Source of the DNA: Bombardia bombarda
Lineage: Eukaryota; Ascomycota; Sordariomycetes; Sordariales; Lasiosphaeriaceae
Assembly (NCBI GenBank): GCA_030512295.1
Contig: JAULSR010000001.1
Location: 6,037,001 to 6,101,000, forward strand
Reading direction: 5' to 3'
Length of the DNA stretch: 64,000 nt
This document shows, one piece after another, positions 31,501 through 42,008 of the stretch. A model generated the notes under the pieces. That model saw only the letters and a list, made by a program, of their open reading frames with translations. It was not told where the DNA came from and did not search any database. The first letter of the stretch is position 1, and every line of letters starts with the position of its first letter. A program made the position numbers and the translations under genes.

Positions 31501-32068
31501 TTGGCATCGCTCGTGACATGGACTCCAACATGCCAATGACAGTGTGGAGAGTATGGGAGAGCGTGCTTGCAGCCTGTTGATGACGTCTCATTAACTAGGT
31601 CTATACTGTGGGATAGACACCTTATAAACCTAGGAGATACAAAAGTGAAAGCGGAATTAGAGAGGCTAGAGAAGATGGATTCCAAAGACTTACGTCTATT
31701 ATCAGCTTGACGCTTCCCCATACCTTTGCCAACAGGGATGTCAAGAGTTAGAATTCTTCCCTAATACTGACTGAGGGAAGGGGCTAGTGTAACTAGTGTA
31801 ATCTTACCAGCGAAGAGACAATGGGATCAGACTGTGTGAATATGGTTATGGCTTCGCTGAAGGTTCGCATGTGGGTCAAAACACCCTGCATCTTGACAAA
31901 CCACTTTGTAGTACGTCTTGACGAGTATTTCTTTTGAAGCTCCTGCATCATCTCCTCAACAATTTCGCGCGTGAATTGACTGGGAAGGAGCGTTTTGGGA
32001 GCAACTCGGGCAAGAACGGCTGCTCGTCGAGTCGCAGCTTCCCCCCAAGTGATCTCGCTGGCTTGCAT
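28559..32068 (-). CDS. NLR-type protein: DUF7708 - NB-ARC - TPR
   Basis: Seven exons on the minus strand: 32068-31808, 31723-31694 (30 bp), 31573-31388, 31338-30780, 30721-30166, 30074-28935 and 28853-28559. Phases close to a 1,008-residue protein. Residues 1-210 fit the DUF7708 N-terminal domain of fungal STAND proteins (KMQGVLTHMRTFSEAI, SSLVWGSVKLIID, MPRFEEYMKLYSGSQRLQ, LDFCASAVKFFS). The NB-ARC ATPase follows: P-loop GMAGVGKT at about 270-277, Walker B DWLLVFDNVDN at about 348-358, sensor-like GSILITTQDRKV, then GLPLDIVGLAGF. The C-terminal half is helical with tetratricopeptide-type repeats (HKKNMALVRLGQKKEQEAVV, LHNLYAIAFVQYRMG). Intron 5 (30165-30075) is best modelled with a GC donor (CA|gcaagt). 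Intron 6 (81 bp) is stop-free and in frame. Fungal NLRs act in non-self recognition and regulated cell death; for this gene that is inference. Confidence 0.85.
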
Positions 32069-32844
32069 TGCGAAGGAAGGTGAAAGCAATTAGTGGCGGC
32101 GGGACGCCCTAGTAAAATGGTGTACACACTGTGCCTGAGACAGCAATATCACCAACCCCGCAGTGGTCGTGTTAGTTCGATTGAACTTGGATGAACGGAA
32201 TATAACTTGAATCTACATACTAGGCTAGCATGTAGTCTATAAGCTTGGCCAGAGCTTGCCCCATCTTGTGTCGTGAGCAACCTGTCCGCCATGCCAGTCT
32301 TGGCTGCAAGCCACCAGATGAGACACAACTACCCACCTACATTTTCACCGAGTTGCCGAATTGATCTGTTTCCCACCCACTCATTGATGTGCATTTCGTT
32401 TGCGAGGTGTGTGGTGTGACAGAAACAATTGCGGCCAGAAAACCGCCCCGCCCGACAAGCACGCGCAGGCCGCCTGCCACATTGACTAAAATTAACAGCG
32501 CGTGCGACAGGGTGGTGCCTAAACCCCCTCCAATATGCATTTTTTTTTTCGCAACCATCTCGTCGCCGGTGAAACAATCTTGGGAAGCTCCTCCAACCAC
32601 CGTCCACGGAAACCACCCCTCACCCCTCACCCGATAGCCACGCACAGCCTACAGGCTGCCACGTCAACAGGGCACACGAAAAGTTTACGTGAATTTCACT
32701 GCCCGGCCAACCGTCAGCAAATCAGCGGGCATGCCGATCATACCAAAGTGAAATTGGTAATTGAATTACCCAACCCTACCCTACCTACGATAGTCATCAC
32801 TCACTAGTTCTCGACAAAACTACCTAGAGCCTCGATCCCACTAG
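32069..32844. promoter_or_regulatory. Divergent promoter region, NLR / beta-lactamase-like gene
   Basis: This 776-bp spacer separates divergent start codons at 32068 (-) and 32845 (+). Open frames in it on both strands overlap each other and look like chance. A CCTACC/TACCTA-rich patch precedes the plus-strand start at about 32765-32825. Confidence 0.4.
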
Positions 32845-34680
32845 ATGCATCCATCCACCCCTTCAGCGACAGTATGTTCGGCTAGCGCTCGGCTTGCGAT
32901 GGCCAACCCCGCTATCATTTTAACGACTCTGGGGATAGTAATGATGTCGTGCTACGGACTGCTAACCTGGCCGGGATGGCCTCGAGGAAGGCCTTGGGGG
33001 CGAAGCGAGACTGTTGATGAGAGGCTCCATCGGGTTACCGACCGCTCGGTTCTTCCCATTTGCGAAATCTCGGGCGTCGCCGGCATGTCGGTGGGAATCT
33101 TGCATCGCGGAAAAGTCATCTTCCGGGAAAATTTAGGCCTTCGCAAAGCCGGTGGCGATGTGGCTCCGGACTCGACAACCATCTATAACATCGGGTCTCT
33201 AACGAAGGCATTCTCAGCTGTTGCTCTCACCAACCTTCTTGACGAACACCCCAACATAACCCTTGACACGCCAGTGGATGAAATTCTGCCAGACTATGTA
33301 CCCCGGGATGAGCGATTGCGTAGCCAGGTTTCCTTGGGCGACTTTCTGTCTCATTGCTCCGGGCTGCTGGGCGATATGTCATATGCTGTTCAGGGCCAGT
33401 TCGAGTGCCTGTTGCCCAAAAGCCAACTTCTCCCGACTGTCTCTCGCCTCCCAACCATGGCCCCGCTCCGCCGTGAATGGTCCTACAATAACTGGGGCTA
33501 CGCAATCGCTGGCGCTGTCATTGAAAAGCTGTCAGGGGAGAGCTACGCCACTTTCCTGGAGAAATCAGTCCTACGACCGTTAGGTCTTGAGCACACCACA
33601 AGCCAGCCAAACTTTGGGCCCGACGACAACTTCGCTGATGCTCATATTTCCCTTTGCAATGCCACGGCGCTACCGATCAGTAGAAGGTATTTCTTTAAGG
33701 ATACCTTCTTCGAGCCTGCTGGAGGCATATATTCGAGCGTCAACGACATGATGAAATGGGCCAAGGCCGTCCTGAGTGCCGATCGAGCTTCCTCACAAGG
33801 CCCGCTCCGACATATCCCAGCCCTCATCAGCAATCAAATTCCACTGGACCAGCCATCTCGTGAATTCCGCTTTTACGGCATGGGCTGGATCCGAACCCAG
33901 CTCCCCGGCGTGGTCGGGCTCCAGGGCGACAATCCGGAATTCATTCCAATTGAAGAACTTCCGATCCTCGGATCTGGCGCGCCTGCGATGACGATATACT
34001 ATCACCAAGGCTCAGCACCGGGCTACTACTCGGCCCTCTTCCTGTTTCCAGAGACGGAATCGGCCATCGTGGTCCTGACAAATAGCATCCCCTTGAACGA
34101 CGCGGCAGACTGGATTGCTCAGACGTATATTTCCGCCTTATTCGACTTCCCAAACCCCGCCGACTACGTTGCACTAGCAAAGGAGAGTCGCAATCAAAAG
34201 GTGGCAGATTTTGATCAGATTCAATTAACGCTCAACAAGACCCGACGGCACCATCAGGGGGAGGTGCCCCGTCTACCCCTCGCCTCCTATGCTGGGTCCT
34301 ACGCCAACGATGGAGACGACTTCCTCGTTGACATTCGCCAGCACCCACAGATAAACACGTCTTTATTGCTAAGGTTCCAGGGCAAGGAGACCCAGGCGTA
34401 CGAGCTCCGCCATTTGCGTGGCGACGCCTTCGAATGGGGCCTAACCTGCGAGGAATCAGCCCAGCATGCGAGGCTCCCTATCCTAGACCCAAAGTACTAT
34501 GAGGTCCACTTTGAGTTTGAGTCCAACGCCCCTGACGGCGGCCAGAGCCCAACATCCCTCACGTGGGCGGCCATCACCGGTGTTATCCCAGATGGACTTC
34601 GCATGCACCGCCTTTCTCGTGCAGAGTCAGAAAACAAGTCAGGCAAGACCAAGCACGGTAAACAAGCGCCGCTAAATTAG
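32845..34680 (+). CDS. Membrane-anchored beta-lactamase-like serine hydrolase
   Basis: This is a single-exon gene of 611 residues. The N-terminus carries a hydrophobic signal-anchor (NPAIILTTLGIVMMSCYGLL, about 21-40), so the enzyme is probably secreted or membrane-tethered. The class C beta-lactamase/transpeptidase fold is clear: YNIGSLTKAF holds the catalytic S-x-x-K (about residue 118), WSYNNWGYAI the Y-x-N (about 214), and YYHQGSAPGYYS the H-x-G of strand B3 (about 390). FEPAGGIYSSVNDMMKWAK is the usual family block. A C-terminal beta-rich extension follows from about 470. It is only distantly like the intron-containing homologue at 9635. Fungal members include esterases, transesterases and lactonases, some in metabolite clusters. 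Here the neighbour is an SDR but no backbone synthase, so the substrate is unknown. Confidence 0.87.
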   Translation: MHPSTPSATVCSASARLAMANPAIILTTLGIVMMSCYGLLTWPGWPRGRPWGRSETVDERLHRVTDRSVLPICEISGVAGMSVGILHRGKVIFRENLGLRKAGGDVAPDSTTIYNIGSLTKAFSAVALTNLLDEHPNITLDTPVDEILPDYVPRDERLRSQVSLGDFLSHCSGLLGDMSYAVQGQFECLLPKSQLLPTVSRLPTMAPLRREWSYNNWGYAIAGAVIEKLSGESYATFLEKSVLRPLGLEHTTSQPNFGPDDNFADAHISLCNATALPISRRYFFKDTFFEPAGGIYSSVNDMMKWAKAVLSADRASSQGPLRHIPALISNQIPLDQPSREFRFYGMGWIRTQLPGVVGLQGDNPEFIPIEELPILGSGAPAMTIYYHQGSAPGYYSALFLFPETESAIVVLTNSIPLNDAADWIAQTYISALFDFPNPADYVALAKESRNQKVADFDQIQLTLNKTRRHHQGEVPRLPLASYAGSYANDGDDFLVDIRQHPQINTSLLLRFQGKETQAYELRHLRGDAFEWGLTCEESAQHARLPILDPKYYEVHFEFESNAPDGGQSPTSLTWAAITGVIPDGLRMHRLSRAESENKSGKTKHGKQAPLN

Positions 34681-35120
34681 GTAGATCAGATGAAGGAACA
34701 GGGAAACAAGTAACAAGACGTCGACCTAGGCGTTCTAGTTGTTCCAACCATAACCAGGGCTTTTCTATTCTCGGCTTTTCTACTATGTCATTGTCTTTTC
34801 GAGCTACGGATCTCTCCGCCTTCGTTTCTACTGGCACTTAAAGGGGGTTGTAGTGGAGACTCTAATACAGCGCGGCAGGGACAAGAGATAATAGCTTGGG
34901 TGGTAATTTTCATCATCAGGCACTAACAAGACATGTATATCTCATATTTGGTCTAGGGAGACATTTTTGGTTCGTTTGTGTTTTTTTCTACAATCTCTTT
35001 TGGAGAGATAATCCAAATTGGGTTGGAAAAGGGGAAGTTACATGAGACTCAACTCCAGATAAATACGGATAATTTGATGTGAACTGTATTTCATATAGTA
35101 TCATCCACTGGCTACTAACT
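34681..35120. other. Convergent 3' flanks, no gene recognised
   Basis: This spacer lies between the ends of the beta-lactamase-like gene (+) and the SDR gene (-). It is T-rich near 34965-35000. No other feature seen. Confidence 0.4.
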
Positions 35121-36050
35121 CTAGGGTTGGAGAGAGCTAATCTTTAGCTTATAGAGACTGCGCTTTGCGCATTCGCCATTCTCTCCTTTTCTCAGATCGT
35201 CCAGTATCCTATTTACGTCCTGGTCCAAGTCAACGTACAGACCGCTCAGGAGACGCGAGTCTGCATCGGTGATGAGCATCACGCATGCCTCCGCAACAAA
35301 TTCCGAGGGTCTTTTGGCCTTTCGCTGGACGGTTTCAATTGCGTGACAGACGTCCTCATGGTGGCGCAGGCTTGTCTCGTCTACCGCACCGGGTCTATCG
35401 AGGATATCCGTGTCGACGTTTCCCGGCTGAAGGTAGTAGCTATATACACCACGCCCCCCTATCTCGGCTTCAATATTTTGGTGAAGTTTCAGCAGCCCTG
35501 TTTTCGCCACCGAGTATGCGCACGTGTAGGGGATGTCGAAGGCGGCGTTCCTACTGCCGATGCTGATAACTGTACCACGACCGTTGGATAACATTGAGGG
35601 CAGAACGGAACACATGAATGCTGATGGGCTGGTCAGATTCGTTGTGATGACCTGCTGCCATGCGGTAATGTCAGGATTACAATCCAGAGCATCAATTCGG
35701 GCAATTCCTGCATTGTTCACCAAGATGGTGATGGGGCCGAGTCTGTTCTCGATATCGGCAACAAGCGTCTGAATGCCACCGATATCCGTGACATCATATT
35801 GTATCGCTATTGCCCTTTCATAGCTGGGGTTATTTAAGCCGCTTATACTGTTGATCTCGCTGGCAACTGACAATATTTCGGCTTCCGTTCGCGAAATACA
35901 CGCAACGAGGGCACCCGCTGAGCCAATGGCGAGGGCGATGGCGCGGCCAATCCCCCGACCAGCTCCTGTAACGATCGCGACTTGGCCTTGAAGTCGGGCC
36001 CCTTCAACTGCCGTTGACCGTTCAGCTTGCTGAGAGGTGGACTGTGGCAT
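35121..36050 (-). CDS. Short-chain dehydrogenase/reductase (SDR)
   Basis: This is a single-exon protein of 309 residues from the ATG at 36050 (the frame upstream opens only with a non-ATG codon). It is a classical Rossmann-fold SDR. The TGAGRGIG nucleotide-binding motif is at about 31-38, preceded by QVAIVTG. NNAG follows the third strand (ILVNNAGIARI). The catalytic serine lies in VISIGSRNA, and the catalytic Tyr and Lys are in YSVAK. QPGNVDTDI is the usual PG motif. The C-terminal 50 residues extend past the normal 250-residue SDR core and are charged. A cysteine and arginine (CISRTE) follow the second strand, which suggests an NADP(H)-preferring pocket, but this is not decisive. The substrate is unknown. 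The beta-lactamase-like gene is convergent and adjacent. Confidence 0.9.
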   Translation of the reverse strand: MPQSTSQQAERSTAVEGARLQGQVAIVTGAGRGIGRAIALAIGSAGALVACISRTEAEILSVASEINSISGLNNPSYERAIAIQYDVTDIGGIQTLVADIENRLGPITILVNNAGIARIDALDCNPDITAWQQVITTNLTSPSAFMCSVLPSMLSNGRGTVISIGSRNAAFDIPYTCAYSVAKTGLLKLHQNIEAEIGGRGVYSYYLQPGNVDTDILDRPGAVDETSLRHHEDVCHAIETVQRKAKRPSEFVAEACVMLITDADSRLLSGLYVDLDQDVNRILDDLRKGENGECAKRSLYKLKISSLQP

Positions 36051-36839
36051 ATTCGTTGGGCGCGGGAAATAGAACAACGAAACAAAACACAACAATCGAG
36101 ATGTCTGAGAAATGGGATCGGACCACCAAGTAAGGTAATCAAGTGAGGCAGGTTGAATATGAGACTCCCACTGGGAGTGATTTACGTATCTGATGAAAGA
36201 TGATCGACAAAACCGGGAAACTTAACGAGTGTTGAAATAAGCTGGGCTCTGGGGAACTGTTAGTAGCTGCGAAAAGAGAGGAGAGAGGGTGGGGTGAACG
36301 ATTGTGTCACCCACCTATATATGGCTATAGCTACGGTTAATATTGCCCTTCCAATAGCAATCTTTTGTGGCATGGTTGGCGCAAATTTGGAAACCAGGCG
36401 GAGTGCCTAGCAAGCGAATCCAAGTACGTTGACTGACCTCAGGTGTTTTTGGGGGGGGGGGTGGATTCATTGCATACTACAATGCTTGGCATTGCTAGAG
36501 AGATGCACATCATCAGTATTACCATCATCAGTATTACTGTGTGCATAACGAATGTAGGATTCGAATTGCTTGATGCTATCTATTATGGTTTGATCTTGAT
36601 CATGGTATTATCCAGCATTGACATAGTATCAAGATCCGAGCCGCATGTTTCAGAAAAATGCGAGGGTCTCACTTTTCATCGCAATCGATCAACAACTGCG
36701 CCGCAAGCAGGGCTTTTCGCTTCATCGCAGCCTTGATTTTACGCTTCCTCGGCGCTTAAATATAGACATCATTTTCCACCGGTGCACATGCGCTCTGAGG
36801 TATGAAAGGTCTACAAATTTCTTTACACGTATTGCCTCC
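36051..36839. promoter_or_regulatory. Divergent promoter region, SDR / DUF6536 gene
   Basis: This 789-bp spacer lies between start codons at 36050 (-) and 36840 (+). It contains an 11-G homopolymer at 36451-36461 and a tandem ATCATCAGTATTAC duplication near 36509-36538. Both are simple-sequence features. The frame upstream of 36840 is open to 36645 but not protein-like. Confidence 0.4.
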
Positions 36840-39033
36840 ATGTCACGATTGTCAAGCCAGCAAAGTCGACGCCATTGCGGAAAAATACCGTCGGGATGGC
36901 ACTTCAGCCTCCTTATCGGAGCCGCCTTGTCACTGCTTGTTTTTGCTATCAATCTCGGAGTAACTTTGTGGTCGCTTAACAAACTTAAGGGTGGTCCTGA
37001 GGGCAGCGACACAGAGACTGGAAGGCACGTTTTGCTCGAAGGCTCATGCGAGAGAACTAGAAACCTCAGTACTGTGCTGCATCTCGCCGTCAACATCTTC
37101 ATCTCTCTGTTGCTGGCCTCAAGCAACTATGGCATGCAATGTCTTTCGGCGCCAACCCGCAGCGAGGTAGACGACGCTCACGCCATAGAGACCTGGCTCG
37201 ATATCGGCGTGCCCAGCATCCGTAACATTGGCAGCATAAGCCGGTCGAGGCTTGCGCTATGGTGTCTACTTGGCCTCTCCTCATTACCTCTGCACTTTTT
37301 GTAAGTAGGTCTTTATTAGGTGCACACGATAATGTTCATTTTATATCATGTCTCTAACAAGCAATCCGGGGGCGCAGATATAACTCGATCGTTTTCTCGT
37401 CCTTATCAACATACGATTATAATGTGTTTCTTGTCGACACAGACTTCAATGACAGCTATAATCACAGCATCATGACTCCTACGGACAAAGAAACGGGTTT
37501 CCACGTGTACACTACGCCTCCAGCCGACAGCCTACACCAGTTGCTGATGTTGGCCTCAACCGGCGAGCTGCAGAACTTGGGCAGCCTGGACTGCATCAAC
37601 GAGTATGACAAGACTTTTCAGACCTCCCGCAGCGACCTGCTGCTCGTCTCTTCCAGTATTTCCTCCAATTCCACTATCATGGCAGCGTATGTTCCTCTTC
37701 CAGATGATTGGGGCTGTTTGCCCAGAGTGTATGAAAGGATCTGTCTCACATTCAGTTGCGATAATCCATGCCGAGACCAGCTCGACGACGTGCGCACCAA
37801 GGCGAGCGAGGGCCCTTGGAAGACATATCTCGATGAAAAACAACCCATTACCTCCTGTCTCAGCAAACAAGAGGCCGAGGTCTGCAGGCTGAACTTCAGC
37901 ATTTTCATCGCCATCGTCGTCATCGTGGCCAATGCCATCAAAGCCGCTGTTCTAATATTCACGGCACTTGCCCCTCCAAAAGAACCTCTACTTATTCTCG
38001 GGGATGCCATTGCCTCCTTTCTCTCCGTGCCGGACCCCTACAGTAGGGGCATGTGTCCAGCCGACAAAGTTTCCATCTCGAAATACTCTACGACCATAAA
38101 CCACCTCAAATCCCTTAAATCCCTGAACTACAATGTAATAGGAGCCTCCAGCTTTTCTGGTCCAACCCGCTGGAACCCAGCCCGGAAGCACTGGTCCGCC
38201 GCCGTCAGCCGCACCCGTTGGATCGCCAACATAACCCTTTACACCCTCGGAATGGGCGCCATCATCACCTGCCTCATTGCCTCCCTCCTAAACATGGCCG
38301 GCGGGCACGACTCGCCACCCTATGGAACCTCGGCCTAGGCACCGTTTCCGAAACAACTATGATTCGGACCGGCCCTCCTCCAAGAAATCAGACCTTTGGC
38401 CTGTTAAATGCCACCCTCCTCGCCAACTTACCCCAAGTCATCTTCTCCCTCCTCTACTTCTTCTACAACAGCCTCTTCACTGCCATGGTCGCCGCCCGTG
38501 AGTGGAGCGCAAGTACCACACAGCGCAAGCCCCTCCGCGTCTCGGAATCCCCGCGCGGCCTCCAGCGCGAAAGCTACTTCCTCCACCTCCCCTACCGCCT
38601 CGGCGTTCCACTCGTGGTCTTTTCCATTCTCATTCACTGGCTCATGTCGCAGAGCATTTTTGTCGTCGCGGTGGAGAAAGTGCAGGCATCTGAAAAGACG
38701 AATGGTTGGGTCATTATCACCTGCGGATACTCGCCTATCGCTATTGTTTTCGTGCTTGCGCTCTGCTGTGTGCTTGTACTCGCCCTGGCTGTGAGCGCCC
38801 GCCGGCGACTGCTATCCGCGATGCCGGTTGCAGGGAGCTGTAGTTTGGTTATTGCTGCTGCCTGTCACGACACGGAGGGACTGCCGCAGCCCGATTCTGT
38901 GCTGCTTCCGCTGCAGTGGGGTGTGATACCGTCGAATCAAAATACTAGGCCCGATGATGGTAATAGTATGGGCTATTGCGGCTTTTCGGCGGAAAAGGTT
39001 GGTCAGCTAGATCCTGGGATGGTATATTCTTGA
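36840..39033 (+). CDS. DUF6536 multi-pass membrane protein, apparent frameshift
   Basis: Exon 1 is 36840-37300. A 77-bp GT-AG intron (37301-37377) joins it in phase to exon 2 (LHFL|YNSIVF). The N-terminal part is the DUF6536 domain: GWHFSLLIGAALSLLVFAIN, LLEGSC, NIFISLLLASSNYGMQCLSAPTR, IETWLDIGVPSIRN and LSSLPLHFLYNS. Three or more TM helices follow. At about 38310-38316 the reading shifts: the first frame stops at 38336-38338, while the family's continuation (LWNLGLGTVS, LLANLPQVIFSLLYFFYNSLF, YFLHLPYRLGVPL, HWLMSQSIF, CGYSPIAI, LPLQWGVI) is in another frame to 39033. One inserted base after 38314 would restore a 705-residue protein of normal length. No intron fits between the conserved blocks. 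This is a sequencing error or a recently broken gene. Function of the family is unknown. Confidence 0.78.
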
Positions 39034-39395
39034 TTGATCGTGTATCTCAAGGCCTTGTATATACTGGGGCCTCGGACATTCTGGCCTATTCGTTCATATA
39101 TGTAGGATTACTAGATGATGTTTTCATGTAAACACCGTAGTTTAGGGGCTCAGGGGCTTACGGACAATGGACAATTATTGGCGCTAAGCCTAAAAGAGAT
39201 ATATAATCATGTAGAGAATGGAGGGTAAAATCTCATCATTGAACGAGGATTACTGCATTGAAAACTCGTAGTATTACCCCTTGTTTGATTGTAGGGAAAA
39301 GTTTGATGTTTGAAAACCCTATTACTAATGAATTTCGTTCTCCTTGGCATGGGATTTGATTTCCTACTAGTGGTCTGCAAATTCATGCAGTCAAT
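39034..39395. other. Convergent 3' flanks, no gene recognised
   Basis: This 362-bp A/T-rich spacer lies between the ends of the DUF6536 gene and the glutamyl-tRNA synthetase gene. No other feature seen. Confidence 0.4.
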
Positions 39396-41587
39396 CTATT
39401 TGGGTCCGGTCTTGCCGGTAGGAATGCAGAAGAGAACAAGCCTCTTGCCCTTGGGTCCATCCTCACCCTCCTTCCAGTCACCGAGGCCCTTGTCGACCCG
39501 GTAGTAACCACGTCTCTCGAGCTGAATGATGTCATCCTTCTTGAGATCTGCCGAAGCTCCATCGCACCAGGCATCCTCCATGGTCTCAGTCACGGGCGTC
39601 AAGAATTCCTCCATGTTATCATCCTCCTGCAAGACATCCTTCGTGATAAGATATTCAAAGTCCCAAAGCTCGGCGGGAACCAACGTCTGGCCCTGGCTCG
39701 AGAGCCAAGTGACCTTCTTCTCAGTCGACTTGACATCGCCCGTGAGATTCAGCTCAACTGTGAGAGTAGGAACAGGCTCGCCGCTTCCGATTTCGCGCAC
39801 GAATGCATTGCCCCATGCCATCAAGGTGATTTCCTCGCCAGCCTTGAAGCTCTCGGCATCGGCCTGGTCGAGGATGAGCTCGGAAGAGAAGGCAACCTTC
39901 TTGGTACCGACGTCCTTGTTCTTGGGGTGCTTAGGCTTATCTGTCGTGAAGGGCGCGACAGGGGCCTCAGCGCCGAAAATGGTAACCTTGACAACATCCT
40001 TCTGGGAGATGGCGGTGTGGCGAGGTGCAATGGGATCGATCTCCTTCTTGTTGCTAGCCCAGAAGTTCGTCCAGTCCATGGTAACCACGTTGCGGCTGGG
40101 GCCTTGCTTGAGGATGAAGTCGCGAAGGGCGGGTATGGTCATACCTCTCCTTCTGACACCCCGAATGGTAGGCATACGCTGTGAGAGGGTTAGGGTCAGT
40201 GTCTAATATTAAGGGAAAGGACAATGTTGACTCACCGGGTCATCCCAGCCCCAAACTCTGCCGGTATCGACCAGCTTGGCCAGTTTTCTAGCGAGCGTTA
40301 ATGTCTATTTACACAAGTAGAGAGGGAGGATAGGATAAGGTGTCTACCTTTTGGAAAGGAAGGTCCTGATGAAGTTCATGCGGGCAAAGTCCCACATAAA
40401 TACCTGCCGCAACTTCAGAGTATCAATGAACCATTGATACTGAGGGTTCCTGTCAGTATACTCAGTGGATCTCAGAGCGTGTGTGACACCTTCAAGACTG
40501 TCGACAACCGGGCTGTACAAGACAAGGTGGGTTAGTTTCGGACACAGATCAAATAGAAAACAAATAAATACGGGGAAATAAGGGTGTTACCAGGCAAGAT
40601 CGTAGTTGGGATAGATGTTCCACTTTCTCCCAGTGCGGTGATGCGGCACGGCAACATTGCAACGGTAGATGACAGGGTCTCTCATGGCCTTGTTCGGGTT
40701 GTCGACCGACATCTTGGCACGAATGCAATTCTTGAGGCCCTCCTCAGTACCGGCCTTCATCTCATCGAAGATGCGCAGATTCTCCTCGACGGTTCTGTCG
40801 CGGCGAGCTGAGGCAATCCCCTTCCAGCGCTCGTCACGCATCTTCTCTTGTTCGGTATCATCGGCGTAGGCATGTCCCTCCTTGATCAATCGAATGCACA
40901 TCTCGTAAAGGTGATCGAAGTAATCGGAAGTGTAGGAAACCTTATCCGGCTTAACACCCATCAAGGCCAGGTCCTCAACAATGGCATCCTGAAACTCCTC
41001 CTTCTCCTTTGACGGGTTGGTGTCATCGAGGCGCAGGAGTAGTGTGCCGTTGTACGCTTGATGTGCGAAGTAGTCACTAAGAAGGGCGGCCTTGGCGTGT
41101 CCGATGTGCAGGTATCCCCTTCATCAAGTTAGCTTAAGTCGTCGTCGTCTTCGTCTTCGTCGTGCGTAGGACGGCAAGACGGTACTGAGGGGGCTTACGA
41201 GGGCTCGGGCAAAAATCTGGTAACAACGCCCTGGTCGGCGTTTTGCAGAGCCAAGGCGTAAGATGCTCCCTTCTTGGACTTGGCAGCAACAAGAGCCTTA
41301 TCGGCGAGGTCCTTCGCTTTGATCGCGTCCTGGATCTCGGGGTGGTTGTCCTCAACCCATTGGAACCATCTGGCAAGGTTGACAAGGCTGCCCTTCTTAA
41401 TAAAGGAGAAGGCAGCGCGGTTGCTGCGCAGAGCCTGCCAAATCGAGCTGTCGACAGGGCTCAACGTGTAGCCGTCGAGGTAGGTTCGGAGGGTGAGATG
41501 CTTGTCGAGTGCCTGCAATGTGGGCTCGATCGAACGGAAATCCCCCGCGAGGAGGGAGTCTAGGGGCTTCAGCTCGTCGGCCTTCAT
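39396..41587 (-). CDS. GUS1: Cytosolic glutamyl-tRNA synthetase
   Basis: Exons are 41587-41199, 41118-40591, 40512-40348, 40287-40236 and 40178-39396. All introns are GT-AG and in phase; the product has 638 residues. The enzyme attaches glutamate to tRNA-Glu in the cytosol (class I synthetase, GluRS/GlnRS archaeal-eukaryotic branch). The N-terminal 115 residues are a GST-like domain (FIKKGSLVNLARWFQWVE), used in yeast to bind Arc1. RFLPEPSGYLHIGHAKAAL carries the HIGH motif at about 136-139, and FLSKRKL is the KMSKS-equivalent loop. LLRLDDTNP, YPNYDLACPVVDSLEG and WGWDDPRMPTIRG are diagnostic core blocks. The C-terminus is the anticodon-binding beta-barrel region ending ERRGYYRVDKGLGDWKEG. 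It shares a 421-bp promoter with the uL1m gene. Confidence 0.96.
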
Positions 41588-42008
41588 GGTTAAAATCTTA
41601 GGGGCGTGTGATTTGGTTGGTTCTTCAGGTCAACAATCAGAATGCAGAGAAATGGACTGATTCAAGCGGGCTTCGTCACTCGTGAGTCAAAATATCACAA
41701 AGGTTTTGGAGGGGCAAAGAGAACCACACCACCGCTGAAATGTGGCGGGGTAACTCATCCCTAGCGCGGCCCGTTAGGTCGTTAGGCAGGGATTCAGCTG
41801 TCTCCAATTCGCCGGGCGGTGAAGCCCCTTGCACGACAAGAGCTATCAACACTGGACGCTGCTGCCTGAAAAGCAAGGCGACAGTGCAACCCCTGTCAAA
41901 GACCCGGCTTTTTTCTGGAGCCCAATTGAGACGTCAATTGAGACGTGCTGAATTTCGCGACCGAACTCCGACTCCGACTGTTGCTGGAGAGCGGCCTCGA
42001 TTTCCGCC
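41588..42008. promoter_or_regulatory. Bidirectional promoter, GluRS / uL1m
   Basis: This 421-bp spacer lies between divergent starts of two translation genes. It contains a perfect tandem 12-mer (CAATTGAGACGT twice) at 41923-41946, about 60-85 bp upstream of the uL1m ATG. Shared control of a cytosolic and a mitochondrial translation gene is possible, but that is inference. Confidence 0.5.
41923..41946. repeat. Tandem 12-mer in shared promoter
   Basis: CAATTGAGACGT occurs twice without a spacer, in the promoter between glutamyl-tRNA synthetase and uL1m. Confidence 0.85.
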
